Shown here piece by piece: positions 16,767 to 25,128 of a DNA stretch of 64,000 nt. Positions within the stretch are counted from its first letter, which is position 1. The number at the start of each line of letters is the position of its first letter. The stretch is from contig NZ_HG003690.1 of assembly GCF_000312365.2 (NCBI RefSeq), positions 44,966 through 108,965 on the forward strand, in the 5' to 3' direction. The notes beneath the pieces are model-generated. The model did no database searches and was not told where the DNA came from. It was given only the letters and a program-made list of their open reading frames with translations. A program made the translations under genes and the position numbers. Source of the DNA: Anaerococcus provencensis (GTDB lineage: Bacteria; Bacillota; Clostridia; Tissierellales; Peptoniphilaceae).

Positions 16767-17352
16767 GTACTCGAAGATAATTATTGTCCTACTATTCCAT
16801 AGGTTGACAAATATCTAAAAAGGTGGGATTCTCTTGAGAGCTATGTTATGCAAGAAAAAGCCCTAGACAAACTATTCCTTGAAACATATCCATACAATAT
16901 CGATATTAGTGAAATCCTTGTTAAAGCTTCTACATTGAATGATTTTTTATAGCACAAATATTTACTCAATATTTCAAGTAACTAAACACATTCATAACCT
17001 AAACATTGATAAAAAATTATACGATAAAGATACTACTATAGTTGATGAGATTGCGTTAGTAAATATGTATGGAAAATACAAAAACTTCTTTTCCTTGGCT
17101 ACTAAGCACTGTAGTCATCACAATCTAGTAAATAATCCTATATATGATATATATGTTGAAAAGGTGTTAATGGAACTTAATAAGAGAGATGGGTTCTCTG
17201 AATCTAAAAGGAAAGATTTAAAAGACTTTCAAAAATTTAAATGCATAGTTATTGATTTCAGAGAACATTATAAATTAGAAGAATTTAACTTAAAAGATAT
17301 TGACAGATATATATGTCAACTAGGGAAAGAGTTTTATACAAGAAAATACTAA
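16767..17352 (+). pseudogene. Decayed hypothetical gene with stop and frameshift
   Basis: Reading from about 16767, a frame carries VDKYLKRWDSLESYVMQEKALDKLF and then KASTLNDF before a TAG at 16950. The downstream frame resumes with YSTNIYSIFQVTKHIHNLNID and runs to 17352. A six-T run at 16943-16948 explains the switch: removing one T joins LNDF directly to YSTN. An in-frame TAG at 16800 interrupts the N-terminus as well, and no valid start remains. The product looks like a soluble protein of about 190 residues of unknown function. Confidence 0.7.
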
Positions 17353-17460
17353 TATCTCTACGAGAATGCAAGTTTTATTTTTATGAAATAAAACTATTGA
17401 ATATTTAAAAATAATAAAAAATAAGATTAACCAGATATAAAAATATACAAAGGATGATAT

Positions 17461-19059
17461 ATGCCAAAAAATACAACAATTTACGACTTATTAATTTCGT
17501 GCCCTGGAGATGTTTTAGAGTATGTTAGTGTAATAGAAGAGTGTGTAGAAAACTTTAATAAATCTATCGGCAACTTAAATAATATTAGATTAGAGACTAA
17601 GCATTGGTCTAAGGATAGCTATCCTCAGTCTGGAGGCAAAGCTCAGGAACTGCTAAACAATCAATTTGTAAGGAATTGCGATGCGGCCATTGCAATTTTT
17701 TGGACTAGGTTTGGTACGCCGACAGAAAAATATGGTTCTGGTACTGAAGAGGAAATAGAAGAGATGTTATCAATGGATAAGCAAGTTTTCATGTATTTTT
17801 TGGAAGCTCCAATTATCCCTTCTGAACATAATCCAGATCAATATCAAAAAGTTCAAAATTTTAAAGAAAAATATCAGAATATAGGATTATATACATTAGT
17901 AAATGATAAGGATGATTTTCATAAACAACTTACAAACCATTTATCATTATATTTCTTACAACTAATCACAAAAAAAGATACAACAGATGATAAAATGAGA
18001 CCCATTTTAACAATAAGGGATTTAGATGCATCATCAGAAGATAAGGTTTCACTTGTCAAGACTAATTTACTAAAATCAAGATTTATTAAAAGAAAAAAAG
18101 ACAAGATTATAGAAAATATTAATACATTAAATGATAATGTTTTACCTGTAACAAAGGATGAAAAATTAAATGTACAAGAAGGTGATATTGAAGAAAGAAA
18201 TATTACCTATAAGTTTCATAGTTCCCAAAAAACTGAAAATGTTATCGATAATGTTTCTATTTTTGGTAGTGAATATGTAAAAGTTAATGATAATTGGAAA
18301 AATACTGTAAATTCATTTGCTTATAATAACGATATTAAATTACATGAAGATTTTTGGAATATAGGAAACTTAAAGATACGTAATTCTACCTATCAATCTA
18401 TTTTTTCAAGTAATGGTTCATCACTTGTGGGAACTGATGAGGAAAAGAACTATTACTTTTCATTACGAGATCTATACAGGTCAATAGAAGGTTATAATCA
18501 ATATGTTGATTATTTAGGATACATTGATAATGTAGACTTTTTAAAACTAAGGGTTTCTAATTTAGGAACTAAGTATGATGAAGATATTGATGTTAAATTA
18601 TTGATACCAAAAGGATGTTTGCTAAAACATGATGAACTACCTTATCCAGGCATTGATATTATTGATGAAGTATTAAGTAATGGTTTTATTAACTACGCTT
18701 TCTCTTTTAAAGATAGTGATAGTTATAACAAATATGAATTTACTAAACCAAATTCCCCAAGTTTTAATAATATGAATAGATCTTTATCGTTATCTTTTTT
18801 AGAAAAGAGTAGGGATGAGCAATATGAAGATAATAAAGAAGATTATAGAGATTCGTTGGATACAATATTTCAGTATAAGATAGTAGAGAAATCAGATTCC
18901 GACGTGTTAATGTTCAATATAGACTATTTAAAGCATAATACATCAATAGCTTTTCCTTCAGCTCTTATGTTTAAAGATGTTCCTGAGTTAATTGAATATG
19001 AAATAAATTCAAAAAATATACCAGAAGTTATTAAAGGAAAACTAATCCTAAAAAATTGA
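17461..19059 (+). CDS. DUF4062-like N-terminal domain protein, possible defence effector
   Basis: The first 165 residues fit the DUF4062-type pattern: YDLLISCPGDVLEYVSVIEECVE, THWSKDSYP-like core, CDAAIAIFWTRFGTPT, GTEEEIEEML and QVFMYFLEAP. The fold family is thought to be TIR-like and is found in sensor or effector proteins. The following 370 residues are unknown to me, mostly beta-strand-like with no membrane helix. Placement between the AlbA_2 regulator and a type I restriction methylase suggests a defence role, which is inference. Low-G+C codon use resembles the neighbouring defence genes. Confidence 0.6.
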   Translation: MPKNTTIYDLLISCPGDVLEYVSVIEECVENFNKSIGNLNNIRLETKHWSKDSYPQSGGKAQELLNNQFVRNCDAAIAIFWTRFGTPTEKYGSGTEEEIEEMLSMDKQVFMYFLEAPIIPSEHNPDQYQKVQNFKEKYQNIGLYTLVNDKDDFHKQLTNHLSLYFLQLITKKDTTDDKMRPILTIRDLDASSEDKVSLVKTNLLKSRFIKRKKDKIIENINTLNDNVLPVTKDEKLNVQEGDIEERNITYKFHSSQKTENVIDNVSIFGSEYVKVNDNWKNTVNSFAYNNDIKLHEDFWNIGNLKIRNSTYQSIFSSNGSSLVGTDEEKNYYFSLRDLYRSIEGYNQYVDYLGYIDNVDFLKLRVSNLGTKYDEDIDVKLLIPKGCLLKHDELPYPGIDIIDEVLSNGFINYAFSFKDSDSYNKYEFTKPNSPSFNNMNRSLSLSFLEKSRDEQYEDNKEDYRDSLDTIFQYKIVEKSDSDVLMFNIDYLKHNTSIAFPSALMFKDVPELIEYEINSKNIPEVIKGKLILKN

Positions 19060-19103
19060 TACAATTGACTTTTAAAAAATTTATATACAAAAGGAGTGTG
19101 TAT

Positions 19104-19889
19104 ATGGAAACTAGTGTTAATCTTTACCAAAAATTATGGGCGGCTTCTGATGATTTGCGTTCTCAGATGGATGCCAATGAGTATAAGAACTACCTTTTAG
19201 GTATCATTTTTTATAAGTACTTATCAGACAAGATGCTAGATGAGGTTGGCAAATTACTTGAAGTTGAAAGCTCTGATCTAGTGGAGATTCAGGAAATCTA
19301 TGCAGAAGAGATGCAGGGGGATGATGCTGACCTTATTACTGAGGAGCTAAGGAACAAATTTTCCTTTATCATAGGGCCAGACCATACCTTTACTCATTTT
19401 ATAAAACAAATCGAGGAGGGGACTTTTCAGCTAGATGACTTGGGACAGGCTTTCAATGAAATCGAACGTTCTGATGAAGACTATATAGGACTTTTCGAGG
19501 ATATTGACCTCTATTCCAACAAGCTAGGTAAGGCTCCACAAGAGAAAAACAAACGCATATCAAATGTTATGAAGCAATTTGCAGAAGTCAACTTCGCCAA
19601 CTATTCTGGCGATGTCCTTGGTGATGTTTACGAATATATGCTAGCAAATTTCGCCTCAGAATCGGGAAAAAAGGCAGGGGAATTCTACACTCCACAGCCA
19701 GTATCTAGGCTTATGGCAATGATAGCTATGGATGGCAATGAGGACAAACAAGGCCTTACAGTATATGACCCAACTCTTGGGTTTCGTGTCATAATAGTGA
19801 TAGAGGCAAATAGTTATGTAAATATAAGGAGTTCAAGACTTCTACCAAAGTTTAAAACTCAAAAAATAAATAGTTGGTGTGCTGCTTAG
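19104..19889 (+). pseudogene. hsdM: Type I restriction-modification methylase, truncated by the ICE
   Basis: Residues 1-226 are the HsdM N-terminal domain (YQKLWAASDDLRSQMDANEYKNYLLGIIFYKYLSDK) and the start of the N6-adenine methylase domain (GEFYTPQPVSRLMA, LTVYDPTLG). The SAM motif DPTxGSGSLLL stops after DPTLG near 19781. The remaining 35 codons (FRVIIVIEANSY...) are ICE sequence read in frame to the TAG. The start at 19104 has aaggag; an upstream in-frame start is less likely. The catalytic NPPY region is missing, so the protein cannot methylate DNA, and the partner hsdS/hsdR genes are not beside it. Confidence 0.9.
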
Positions 19890-20048
19890 AGTATCCATTT
19901 TAACAATGGGTATTGTAAATAGCATACCAATAAAACTAAGGATTCTTTAAAGAGTCTTATTTTGTTATGAAAATTTAATATGCAAATCTCAGACGATAGA
20001 AAGTAATAATTCTGTCGTCTTTTTTTATTTCAAAGAAAGGAGGTAAGG
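19785..20048. other. ICE left terminal non-coding region
   Basis: This stretch after the hsdM junction has no own gene. It holds an imperfect hairpin (tatccatt at 19892-19899 with aatgggta at 19905-19912) and a repeat-like ggattcttt/agagtctt pair near 19943-19960. The terminator-like hairpin at 19991-20026 follows. The integrase binding site and perhaps oriT would be expected near such an end, but I cannot point to either. Confidence 0.35.
19991..20026 (+). terminator. Hairpin-T terminator before the rep gene
   Basis: agacgatagaa pairs with ttctgtcgtct (one G-U) and is followed by seven T residues. Closely similar hairpins recur at 24955-24989 and 25064-25095, each just ahead of an ICE gene with a strong ribosome site. 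Confidence 0.7.
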
Positions 20049-20822
20049 ATGAATTTTGATTATTTTTATAATAGGCAATCTGAGATGTATAACTTCATTA
20101 GGTTACCTATGGTATTAATGGAAGATGAAATTTTTGAGAGCATTTCTATTGAAGCTAAAGTTTTGTATTCATATATGCTTAATCGAATGGGTCTTTCATA
20201 TAAAAATGGCTGGATAGATGAAGATGGAAAAGTCTTTATTTATTACACAATTGAAAGCATAAAAGATCAATTTAATTGTGCAAGTGAAAAAGCAAATAAA
20301 TTAATAGCTGAACTTGATATTAAATCAGGGATAGGACTGATTGAAAAGAAAAGACAAGGACTTGGAAAGCCTAATAGAATTTATGTTAAAGACTTTATGA
20401 GCATATTTAATAATATGGAATTAAAAAATCAAGAAGTTCGAAAAACAAAATTCCAGAAGTTCGATAATCGAAATTCAAGAGATTCGAATATCGAAAGTCA
20501 AGATTTTCGAAAATCGGAAGGTAACTATAACAATATTAGTAATAATGAGTTAAGAAAGAATGATTTTAGTAAGGGACAAAAGCCTTATGGAATATATAAA
20601 AATATATTTTTGACTGATGAAGAATATAAGGACTTAACAAATGAGTTAGGAAGTAGAATTAATGAATACATTGATAGGTTGTCGTCATATATGAAAGCAA
20701 ATAACAGAGCGTATCAAGATCATAAGGCAACGATAATCAATTGGTATCTTAATGATCAGGCAAAAAACGTTAATGACAAGTCAACAAGAAAAATGAATTA
20801 CGATATAGGAGAGAGTTTATGA
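20049..20822 (+). CDS. RepA_N-type replication initiator
   Basis: The 257-residue protein starts with the RepA_N domain (residues 1-115: FIRLPMVLMEDEIFESISIEAKVLYSYMLNRM, SIKDQFNCASEKANKLIAEL). A variable linker and a C-terminal helical segment (about 190-245) follow. It is the presumed initiator for extrachromosomal replication of the excised ICE. Ribosome site gaaaggaggt. The linker codons contain four 23-bp iterons, so the origin probably lies inside the gene. The stop overlaps the DnaC-like start (ATGA). Confidence 0.85.
   Translation: MNFDYFYNRQSEMYNFIRLPMVLMEDEIFESISIEAKVLYSYMLNRMGLSYKNGWIDEDGKVFIYYTIESIKDQFNCASEKANKLIAELDIKSGIGLIEKKRQGLGKPNRIYVKDFMSIFNNMELKNQEVRKTKFQKFDNRNSRDSNIESQDFRKSEGNYNNISNNELRKNDFSKGQKPYGIYKNIFLTDEEYKDLTNELGSRINEYIDRLSSYMKANNRAYQDHKATIINWYLNDQAKNVNDKSTRKMNYDIGESL
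20431..20522 (+). repeat. Four 23-bp iterons inside rep (candidate origin of replication)
   Basis: Units at 20431-20453, 20454-20476, 20477-20499 and 20500-20522 share a core ttcga..atcgaa at a constant offset (cores begin at 20437, 20460, 20483 and 20506). The second core (ttcgataatcgaa) and third core (ttcgaatatcgaa) are palindromic. The period of 23 is not a multiple of three and the encoded peptide is not periodic, so the repeat is kept for the DNA. This is typical of initiator-bound iterons in RepA_N and phage Rep genes. Confidence 0.75.
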
Positions 20823-21646
20823 AGAACTTAAAAGATTTTGTATTAAGAGAAAATGATATTGAAAGAAATGGACATATTTATTGCAAGGTATGTGGTAAAA
20901 GAGTCGATGGAGAATTACTTGACCTTGGATTTACAAAGTTTATTCCCAGAATTAAATGTGAATGTGAAATAAAAAGAGATAAGGAAAATGAAGAAAGAGA
21001 AAGACTGATGAAAATATCTTCATTGAAAAGAGATTGCTTCTCATCGCATATCCAGCACCAATATACTTTTGAGAGATTCTTAAATGAAAAAGGTCAAGCT
21101 TACAAGGTTGCTTACAATTACGCCAAAAATTTTGAACAAATGAAGGAAGACAATGTTGGACTTTTATTTTATGGAGATGTTGGCAGTGGAAAGACTTATC
21201 TTGCTTGTTCTATTGCAAATGAATTAATTGAAAGAGAACAAGTTAAAGTTAAGATTATGAATTTATCTCAAGTTATAAACCAAATACAAAAATCAGCATT
21301 TAAACTAGATTCAAATGAAATAATAAGTAACCTCTCTAATATTCCCTTGTTAATTTTAGATGACCTTGGAATTGAAAGGGATACATCTTATGCAAGAGAA
21401 CAAGTATATAACATTATAAACTCAAGATACTTAAAGGGTAGGCCTACAATTTTTACTACAAACTTATCATTGGAAATTATTCAAAATCCTAATATTGACC
21501 TTGAGTATCAGAGGATATATTCAAGAATACTTGAAATGACAATACCAGTTAAAGTTACGGGAGAAGATTTTAGAAGAAAAATCCATCAAGAGAAGTTAAG
21601 AAAATACAAAGAGTTACTTTTATATGGAGGTGGAATAGATGATTAA
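20819..21646 (+). CDS. DnaC/IstB-like ATP-binding helicase loader
   Basis: The 275-residue protein has an N-terminal zinc-like knuckle (CKVCG at about 21-25, then IKCECE) and an AAA+ core. Walker A is GDVGSGKTYLACS at about 119-131 and Walker B is IPLLILDDLGIE around 175-186; the sensor segment TTNLSLEII follows. It should load the replicative helicase at the ICE origin together with the Rep protein. The ATG overlaps the rep stop, and the next gene overlaps its own end by 8 bases, so the genes are tightly coupled. Confidence 0.88.
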   Translation: MKNLKDFVLRENDIERNGHIYCKVCGKRVDGELLDLGFTKFIPRIKCECEIKRDKENEERERLMKISSLKRDCFSSHIQHQYTFERFLNEKGQAYKVAYNYAKNFEQMKEDNVGLLFYGDVGSGKTYLACSIANELIEREQVKVKIMNLSQVINQIQKSAFKLDSNEIISNLSNIPLLILDDLGIERDTSYAREQVYNIINSRYLKGRPTIFTTNLSLEIIQNPNIDLEYQRIYSRILEMTIPVKVTGEDFRRKIHQEKLRKYKELLLYGGGIDD

Positions 21647-22124
21647 TGAAGAAGTATCTAGGTCGAGTCTTAATCTTGAAGTAAGACTTGCAAAAGCAAC
21701 AAGTAAAGCAATTCTTGATGCCTTAAAGAAAGTACACAAGCAAATAGAAGAACAAGGAGGCTTGAAAAATGTAATAAAAAACAATGGAGAAGAAGTAAAG
21801 CTAAAAGATATGGTTAAAAAGGGACAGTTAGAAGAAATTAATCTAAAGGATCCTGAGTTAAAAGAATTAAAGAAAATTTTAAATAAACACGGAGTGAAGT
21901 TTTCTGTTATGAAAGATAAGGAAACTGGAAACCACTCTGTGTTTTTTCAATCCAAGGATATAAAAGTAATGGAACACGCCTTTAAAAAAGCAGTTAGAGC
22001 TTCTGAAAGAAAGTCAGATAGAAAAGATTCAATAACGAAGACAATAAATAAGTTTAAAGATATGGCTAAGGATACCATTAGTAAAGATAAAGTTAAAAAT
22101 AAACATAAGGAGCAAAGCTTATGA
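21639..22124 (+). CDS. PcfB-like (DUF3801) conjugation protein
   Basis: The 161-residue basic protein matches the DUF3801/PcfB pattern: SSLNLEVRLAKATSKAILDALKKV, a central ELKELKKILNKHGVKFSVMKDKETGNHSVFFQSKD core, then a lysine-rich tail. PcfB works with the VirD4-type coupling protein during plasmid/ICE transfer in enterococci and clostridia. It overlaps the upstream and downstream genes by 8 and 4 bases. It lies two genes before the coupling protein, separated from it by the antirepressor-like gene. Confidence 0.8.
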   Translation: MINEEVSRSSLNLEVRLAKATSKAILDALKKVHKQIEEQGGLKNVIKNNGEEVKLKDMVKKGQLEEINLKDPELKELKKILNKHGVKFSVMKDKETGNHSVFFQSKDIKVMEHAFKKAVRASERKSDRKDSITKTINKFKDMAKDTISKDKVKNKHKEQSL

Positions 22125-22855
22125 TAAGTAATTTAAAAACATTTGAAAATAAGAATTTTGGGAAACTCACTGTTATAGAAAAAGACGGTGAGTTTTTCTT
22201 TATAGCAAATGAAGTAGCAACTATGTTAGGATATGTTAATCCAAGAAAAGCTGTTTATGACCATGTAGATGAAGAAGATAAGGGTGTAACGAAATGGAAC
22301 ACCCCTGGAGGAATACAGAATATTTCAATAATTAATGAGTCAGGATTGTATTCACTTATCCTCTCATCAAAACTGCCAAAAGCAAAAATATTCAAAGCTT
22401 GGGTAACTAGAGAAGTCTTACCAAGTATTAGAAAAAACGGAGGATATATAGTAGGGCAAGAAAAGAAAACTAACGAAGAGCTACTTGCAGATGCAATTCT
22501 AGTAGCCAATAGAATTATTGCCGAAAGAGAAGAAGAGATTGAAGAATTAAGACCAAAGGCAGATTATTATGACAAATTAGTAGATTATAATCTACTTACA
22601 AACTTTAGAAATACTGCCAAGGAGTTAGGAATACCACAAAATCAATTTATAAGTTTTTTAATGGATAAGGGATTAATTTATAGAGATAAGAAAAAGAAAC
22701 TCTTACCTTATGCAGATAAGAACAAGGGATATTTTGAAGTAAAAGAATGGGTTGATCCACTAGGTACACTTGTAGGCATACAAACATTTATAACACCAAA
22801 AGGAAGACACTACCTACTAATTTTATTAGATAGCGAAGGTTTCTACGATGAATAA
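22121..22855 (+). CDS. BRO-N / KilA-type phage antirepressor homologue
   Basis: The 244-residue protein has an N-terminal BRO-N domain (residues 10-105: GKLTVIEKDGEFFFIANEVATMLGY, SGLYSLILSSKLPKAKIFKAWVTREVLPSIRKNGGY). A C-terminal KilAC-like domain ends in FITPKGRHYLLILL. These are DNA-binding proteins of phages, where they counter repressors. Here it sits inside the conjugation operon with a 4-base overlap upstream and 8-base overlap downstream. This suggests it is a regular ICE component, perhaps a regulator of transfer. Confidence 0.85.
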   Translation: MISNLKTFENKNFGKLTVIEKDGEFFFIANEVATMLGYVNPRKAVYDHVDEEDKGVTKWNTPGGIQNISIINESGLYSLILSSKLPKAKIFKAWVTREVLPSIRKNGGYIVGQEKKTNEELLADAILVANRIIAEREEEIEELRPKADYYDKLVDYNLLTNFRNTAKELGIPQNQFISFLMDKGLIYRDKKKKLLPYADKNKGYFEVKEWVDPLGTLVGIQTFITPKGRHYLLILLDSEGFYDE

Positions 22856-24644
22856 GGTATTAGAAGCCATTCTTTCTGATATTAAAAACTTAATTAAAAT
22901 AGACAACCCAAAGAAATTTATATTATCAAACATTCCCTATTTATCCTTTTTCTACATTGGAAATATTTTTTCTAAGCACATCAATTCTTATGTAGGAGGA
23001 GATATTATTGACAGAATAATGGTGGGAATTTCTGATATAGGAACTTTATCTTATATACCAAGTATTAATCCGAGGGACTTGTTAGTAGGTATTTCAGCTG
23101 CTGCTCTTGTTAAGTTAATTGTTTATAGCAAAGGTAAAAACAAAAAGAAATATAGGCAAGGTAAAGAATACGGATCTGCAAGATGGGGAGAAAGCAAGGA
23201 TATTGCTCCATACATTGACCCTAAGTTTGAAAACAATGTTCTTATAACTAATACCGAAAGGCTAACAATGAACTCAAGACCTAAGAATCCTAAATATGCG
23301 AGAAATAAAAATGTATTAGTAATAGGTGGTTCTGGATCTGGTAAAACAAGATTTTATGTAAAGCCAAATTTAATGCAAATGCATTCTTCTTATGTAGTAA
23401 CAGACCCTAAAGGTACACTTGTGTTAGAGTGCGGAAAAATGCTTTATGAAAATGGATATGACATAAAGATTTTAAATACAATAAACTTTAAAAAATCTAT
23501 GAAATACAATCCCTTTGCTTATCTTCGATCAGAAAAAGATATTTTAAAACTTGTGCAAACAATTATTGCTAACACCAAGGGAGATGGAGAAAAGGCAGGA
23601 GAAGATTTCTGGGTAAAGGCTGAGAAATTATATTACACTGCCCTTATCGGTTATATCTATTATGAAGCACCAGAAGAAGAAAAGAACTTTAAGACGCTTT
23701 TGGATATGATTGATGCAAGTGAAGTTAGAGAAGATGACGAAACCTATATGAACCCAATTGATAGGCTCTTTGAAGCTCTTGAAAAGAAAGACCCAAGTCA
23801 TTTTGCAGTTAAACAATATAAGAAATATAAACTGGCAGCAGGGAAAACTGCAAAGTCAATTTTAATATCTTGTGGAGCAAGACTTGCACCTTTTGATATA
23901 AGAGAGCTTAGAGAACTAATGAGCGAAGATGAATTAGAACTCGATAAAATTGGAGATAGAAAAACTGCCTTGTTTGTAATAATATCAGATACTGATGATA
24001 CCTTTAACTTTGTAGTATCAATAATGTATTCACAATTATTTAATCTACTATGTGATAAGGCTGATGATGTGTATGGCGGAAGACTTCCTGTTCATGTTAG
24101 GTGTTTGCTTGATGAGTTTGCAAATATTGGCTTAATTCCTAAATTTGAAAAACTGATTGCAACAATTCGTTCAAGAGAAATATCAGCAAGTATCATTCTG
24201 CAAGCACAATCTCAATTAAAGGCAATCTATAAAGATCATGCAGATACAATAGTTGGTAACTGTGACTCAACACTCTTTCTAGGAGGAAAAGAAAAAACAA
24301 CAGTAAAAGAACTATCAGAAACCCTAGGAAAAGAAACCATAGACTTATATAACACATCAGAAACAAGATCCAACCAGAAATCTTTTGGTCTAAATTATCA
24401 AAAAACTGGCAAGGAACTTATGAGCCAAGATGAAATAACTGTAATGGATGGTGGGAAGTGTATTTATCAGTTAAGAGGAGTAAGACCTTTCTTGTCTGAT
24501 AAGTTTGATATTACAAAACATAAGAATTACAAGTTGTTGGAAGATTACGATAAGAAAAACTTGTTTGATGTGGAAGAGTATTTAACAAATAGAAATAAGG
24601 TAAAGTTAAAATCAAGTTATAGAATAAATAGGTTAAACATTTGA
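22848..24644 (+). CDS. VirD4/TraG-type type IV coupling protein
   Basis: The 598-residue ATPase has two N-terminal membrane segments (about 25-90), Walker A GGSGSGKTRFYVKPN near residue 160 and Walker B CLLDEFANIG near 419-428. The conserved TraG segment TDPKGTLVLECGKML and the late QSQLKAIYKDHADTIVGNCDSTLFLGG motif are also visible. It would link the relaxosome to the secretion channel at the cell membrane. Start ATG overlaps the preceding gene by 8 bases; the following small gene begins 18 bases after its stop. Confidence 0.92.
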   Translation: MNKVLEAILSDIKNLIKIDNPKKFILSNIPYLSFFYIGNIFSKHINSYVGGDIIDRIMVGISDIGTLSYIPSINPRDLLVGISAAALVKLIVYSKGKNKKKYRQGKEYGSARWGESKDIAPYIDPKFENNVLITNTERLTMNSRPKNPKYARNKNVLVIGGSGSGKTRFYVKPNLMQMHSSYVVTDPKGTLVLECGKMLYENGYDIKILNTINFKKSMKYNPFAYLRSEKDILKLVQTIIANTKGDGEKAGEDFWVKAEKLYYTALIGYIYYEAPEEEKNFKTLLDMIDASEVREDDETYMNPIDRLFEALEKKDPSHFAVKQYKKYKLAAGKTAKSILISCGARLAPFDIRELRELMSEDELELDKIGDRKTALFVIISDTDDTFNFVVSIMYSQLFNLLCDKADDVYGGRLPVHVRCLLDEFANIGLIPKFEKLIATIRSREISASIILQAQSQLKAIYKDHADTIVGNCDSTLFLGGKEKTTVKELSETLGKETIDLYNTSETRSNQKSFGLNYQKTGKELMSQDEITVMDGGKCIYQLRGVRPFLSDKFDITKHKNYKLLEDYDKKNLFDVEEYLTNRNKVKLKSSYRINRLNI

Positions 24645-24662
24645 GTTTATGGAGTAAGCGAA

Positions 24663-24938
24663 ATGTGTGAAAATAGAAAATCATCTTTAATTATATTAAA
24701 TATAAACGGTGAGCAGTTTATTTTGGAAAGTGATACAGAACTCACTATGGATAAGAAAAATTATATTGGAGCAATATGCGAGACAATGTACGATGAAAGT
24801 AATGAATGGTATGATGATATATACGATATGTCCCCATATGATATTGCTAAGCTATTTGAAAAAACAGTAAAAGAAGAAGTAGGAATAACTGTTACATTTA
24901 AAGCGATAGACCTTGAAGTATCGATTTTAGAAGATTAG
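24663..24938 (+). CDS. Small ICE hypothetical protein
   Basis: I do not recognise this 91-residue acidic protein. It has a strand-rich start (SSLIILNINGEQFILESDTELTM) and an acidic middle (NEWYDDIYDMSPYDIAKLFEKTVKEE). No membrane segment or signal peptide is seen. It is 18 bases after the coupling protein gene and before a terminator-like hairpin. The open frame, ribosome site (gagtaagcgaaatg is weak) and operon position support it as real. Confidence 0.6.
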   Translation: MCENRKSSLIILNINGEQFILESDTELTMDKKNYIGAICETMYDESNEWYDDIYDMSPYDIAKLFEKTVKEEVGITVTFKAIDLEVSILED

Positions 24939-24954
24939 AAATAAGGTATTAATA

Positions 24955-24989
24955 GGCGATAGAAATTAAAAACTCTATCGTCTTTTTTT
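24955..24989 (+). terminator. Hairpin-T terminator after the small ICE gene
   Basis: gcgatag pairs with ctatcgt and is followed by seven T residues. A strong aggagg and a 9-codon frame starting ATGGTAAGG (25013) come next, ending at TAA before a second similar hairpin (25064-25095). The frame is too short to claim as a gene but may be a leader peptide. Confidence 0.6.
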
Positions 24990-25063
24990 ATACTCAAAAT
25001 TAGGAGGTTAAGATGGTAAGGATAAGAAGTCCCACTTAAAACAATTTAATATATAAGAAATTT

Positions 25064-25095
25064 AGCGATTGAAATATAAGTTCAGTCGCTTTTTT
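25064..25095 (+). terminator. Hairpin-T terminator ahead of the SSB-like gene
   Basis: agcgattgaa pairs with ttcagtcgct (one G-U position) and is followed by T residues. It is the second of two such hairpins in 140 bases, flanking the tiny frame at 25013. Confidence 0.6.
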
Positions 25096-25128
25096 AATTG
25101 AAATTTTTAGATTAAGGAGAAGAAATTA

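Noticed and set aside
19785..20048. Candidate oriT in the left ICE end
   Set aside because: The hairpins there are short and imperfect, and I see no nick-site motif. It stays unassigned.
24663..24938. A transcription factor or toxin role for the 91-residue ICE protein
   Set aside because: No motif supports either, so it is left as hypothetical.
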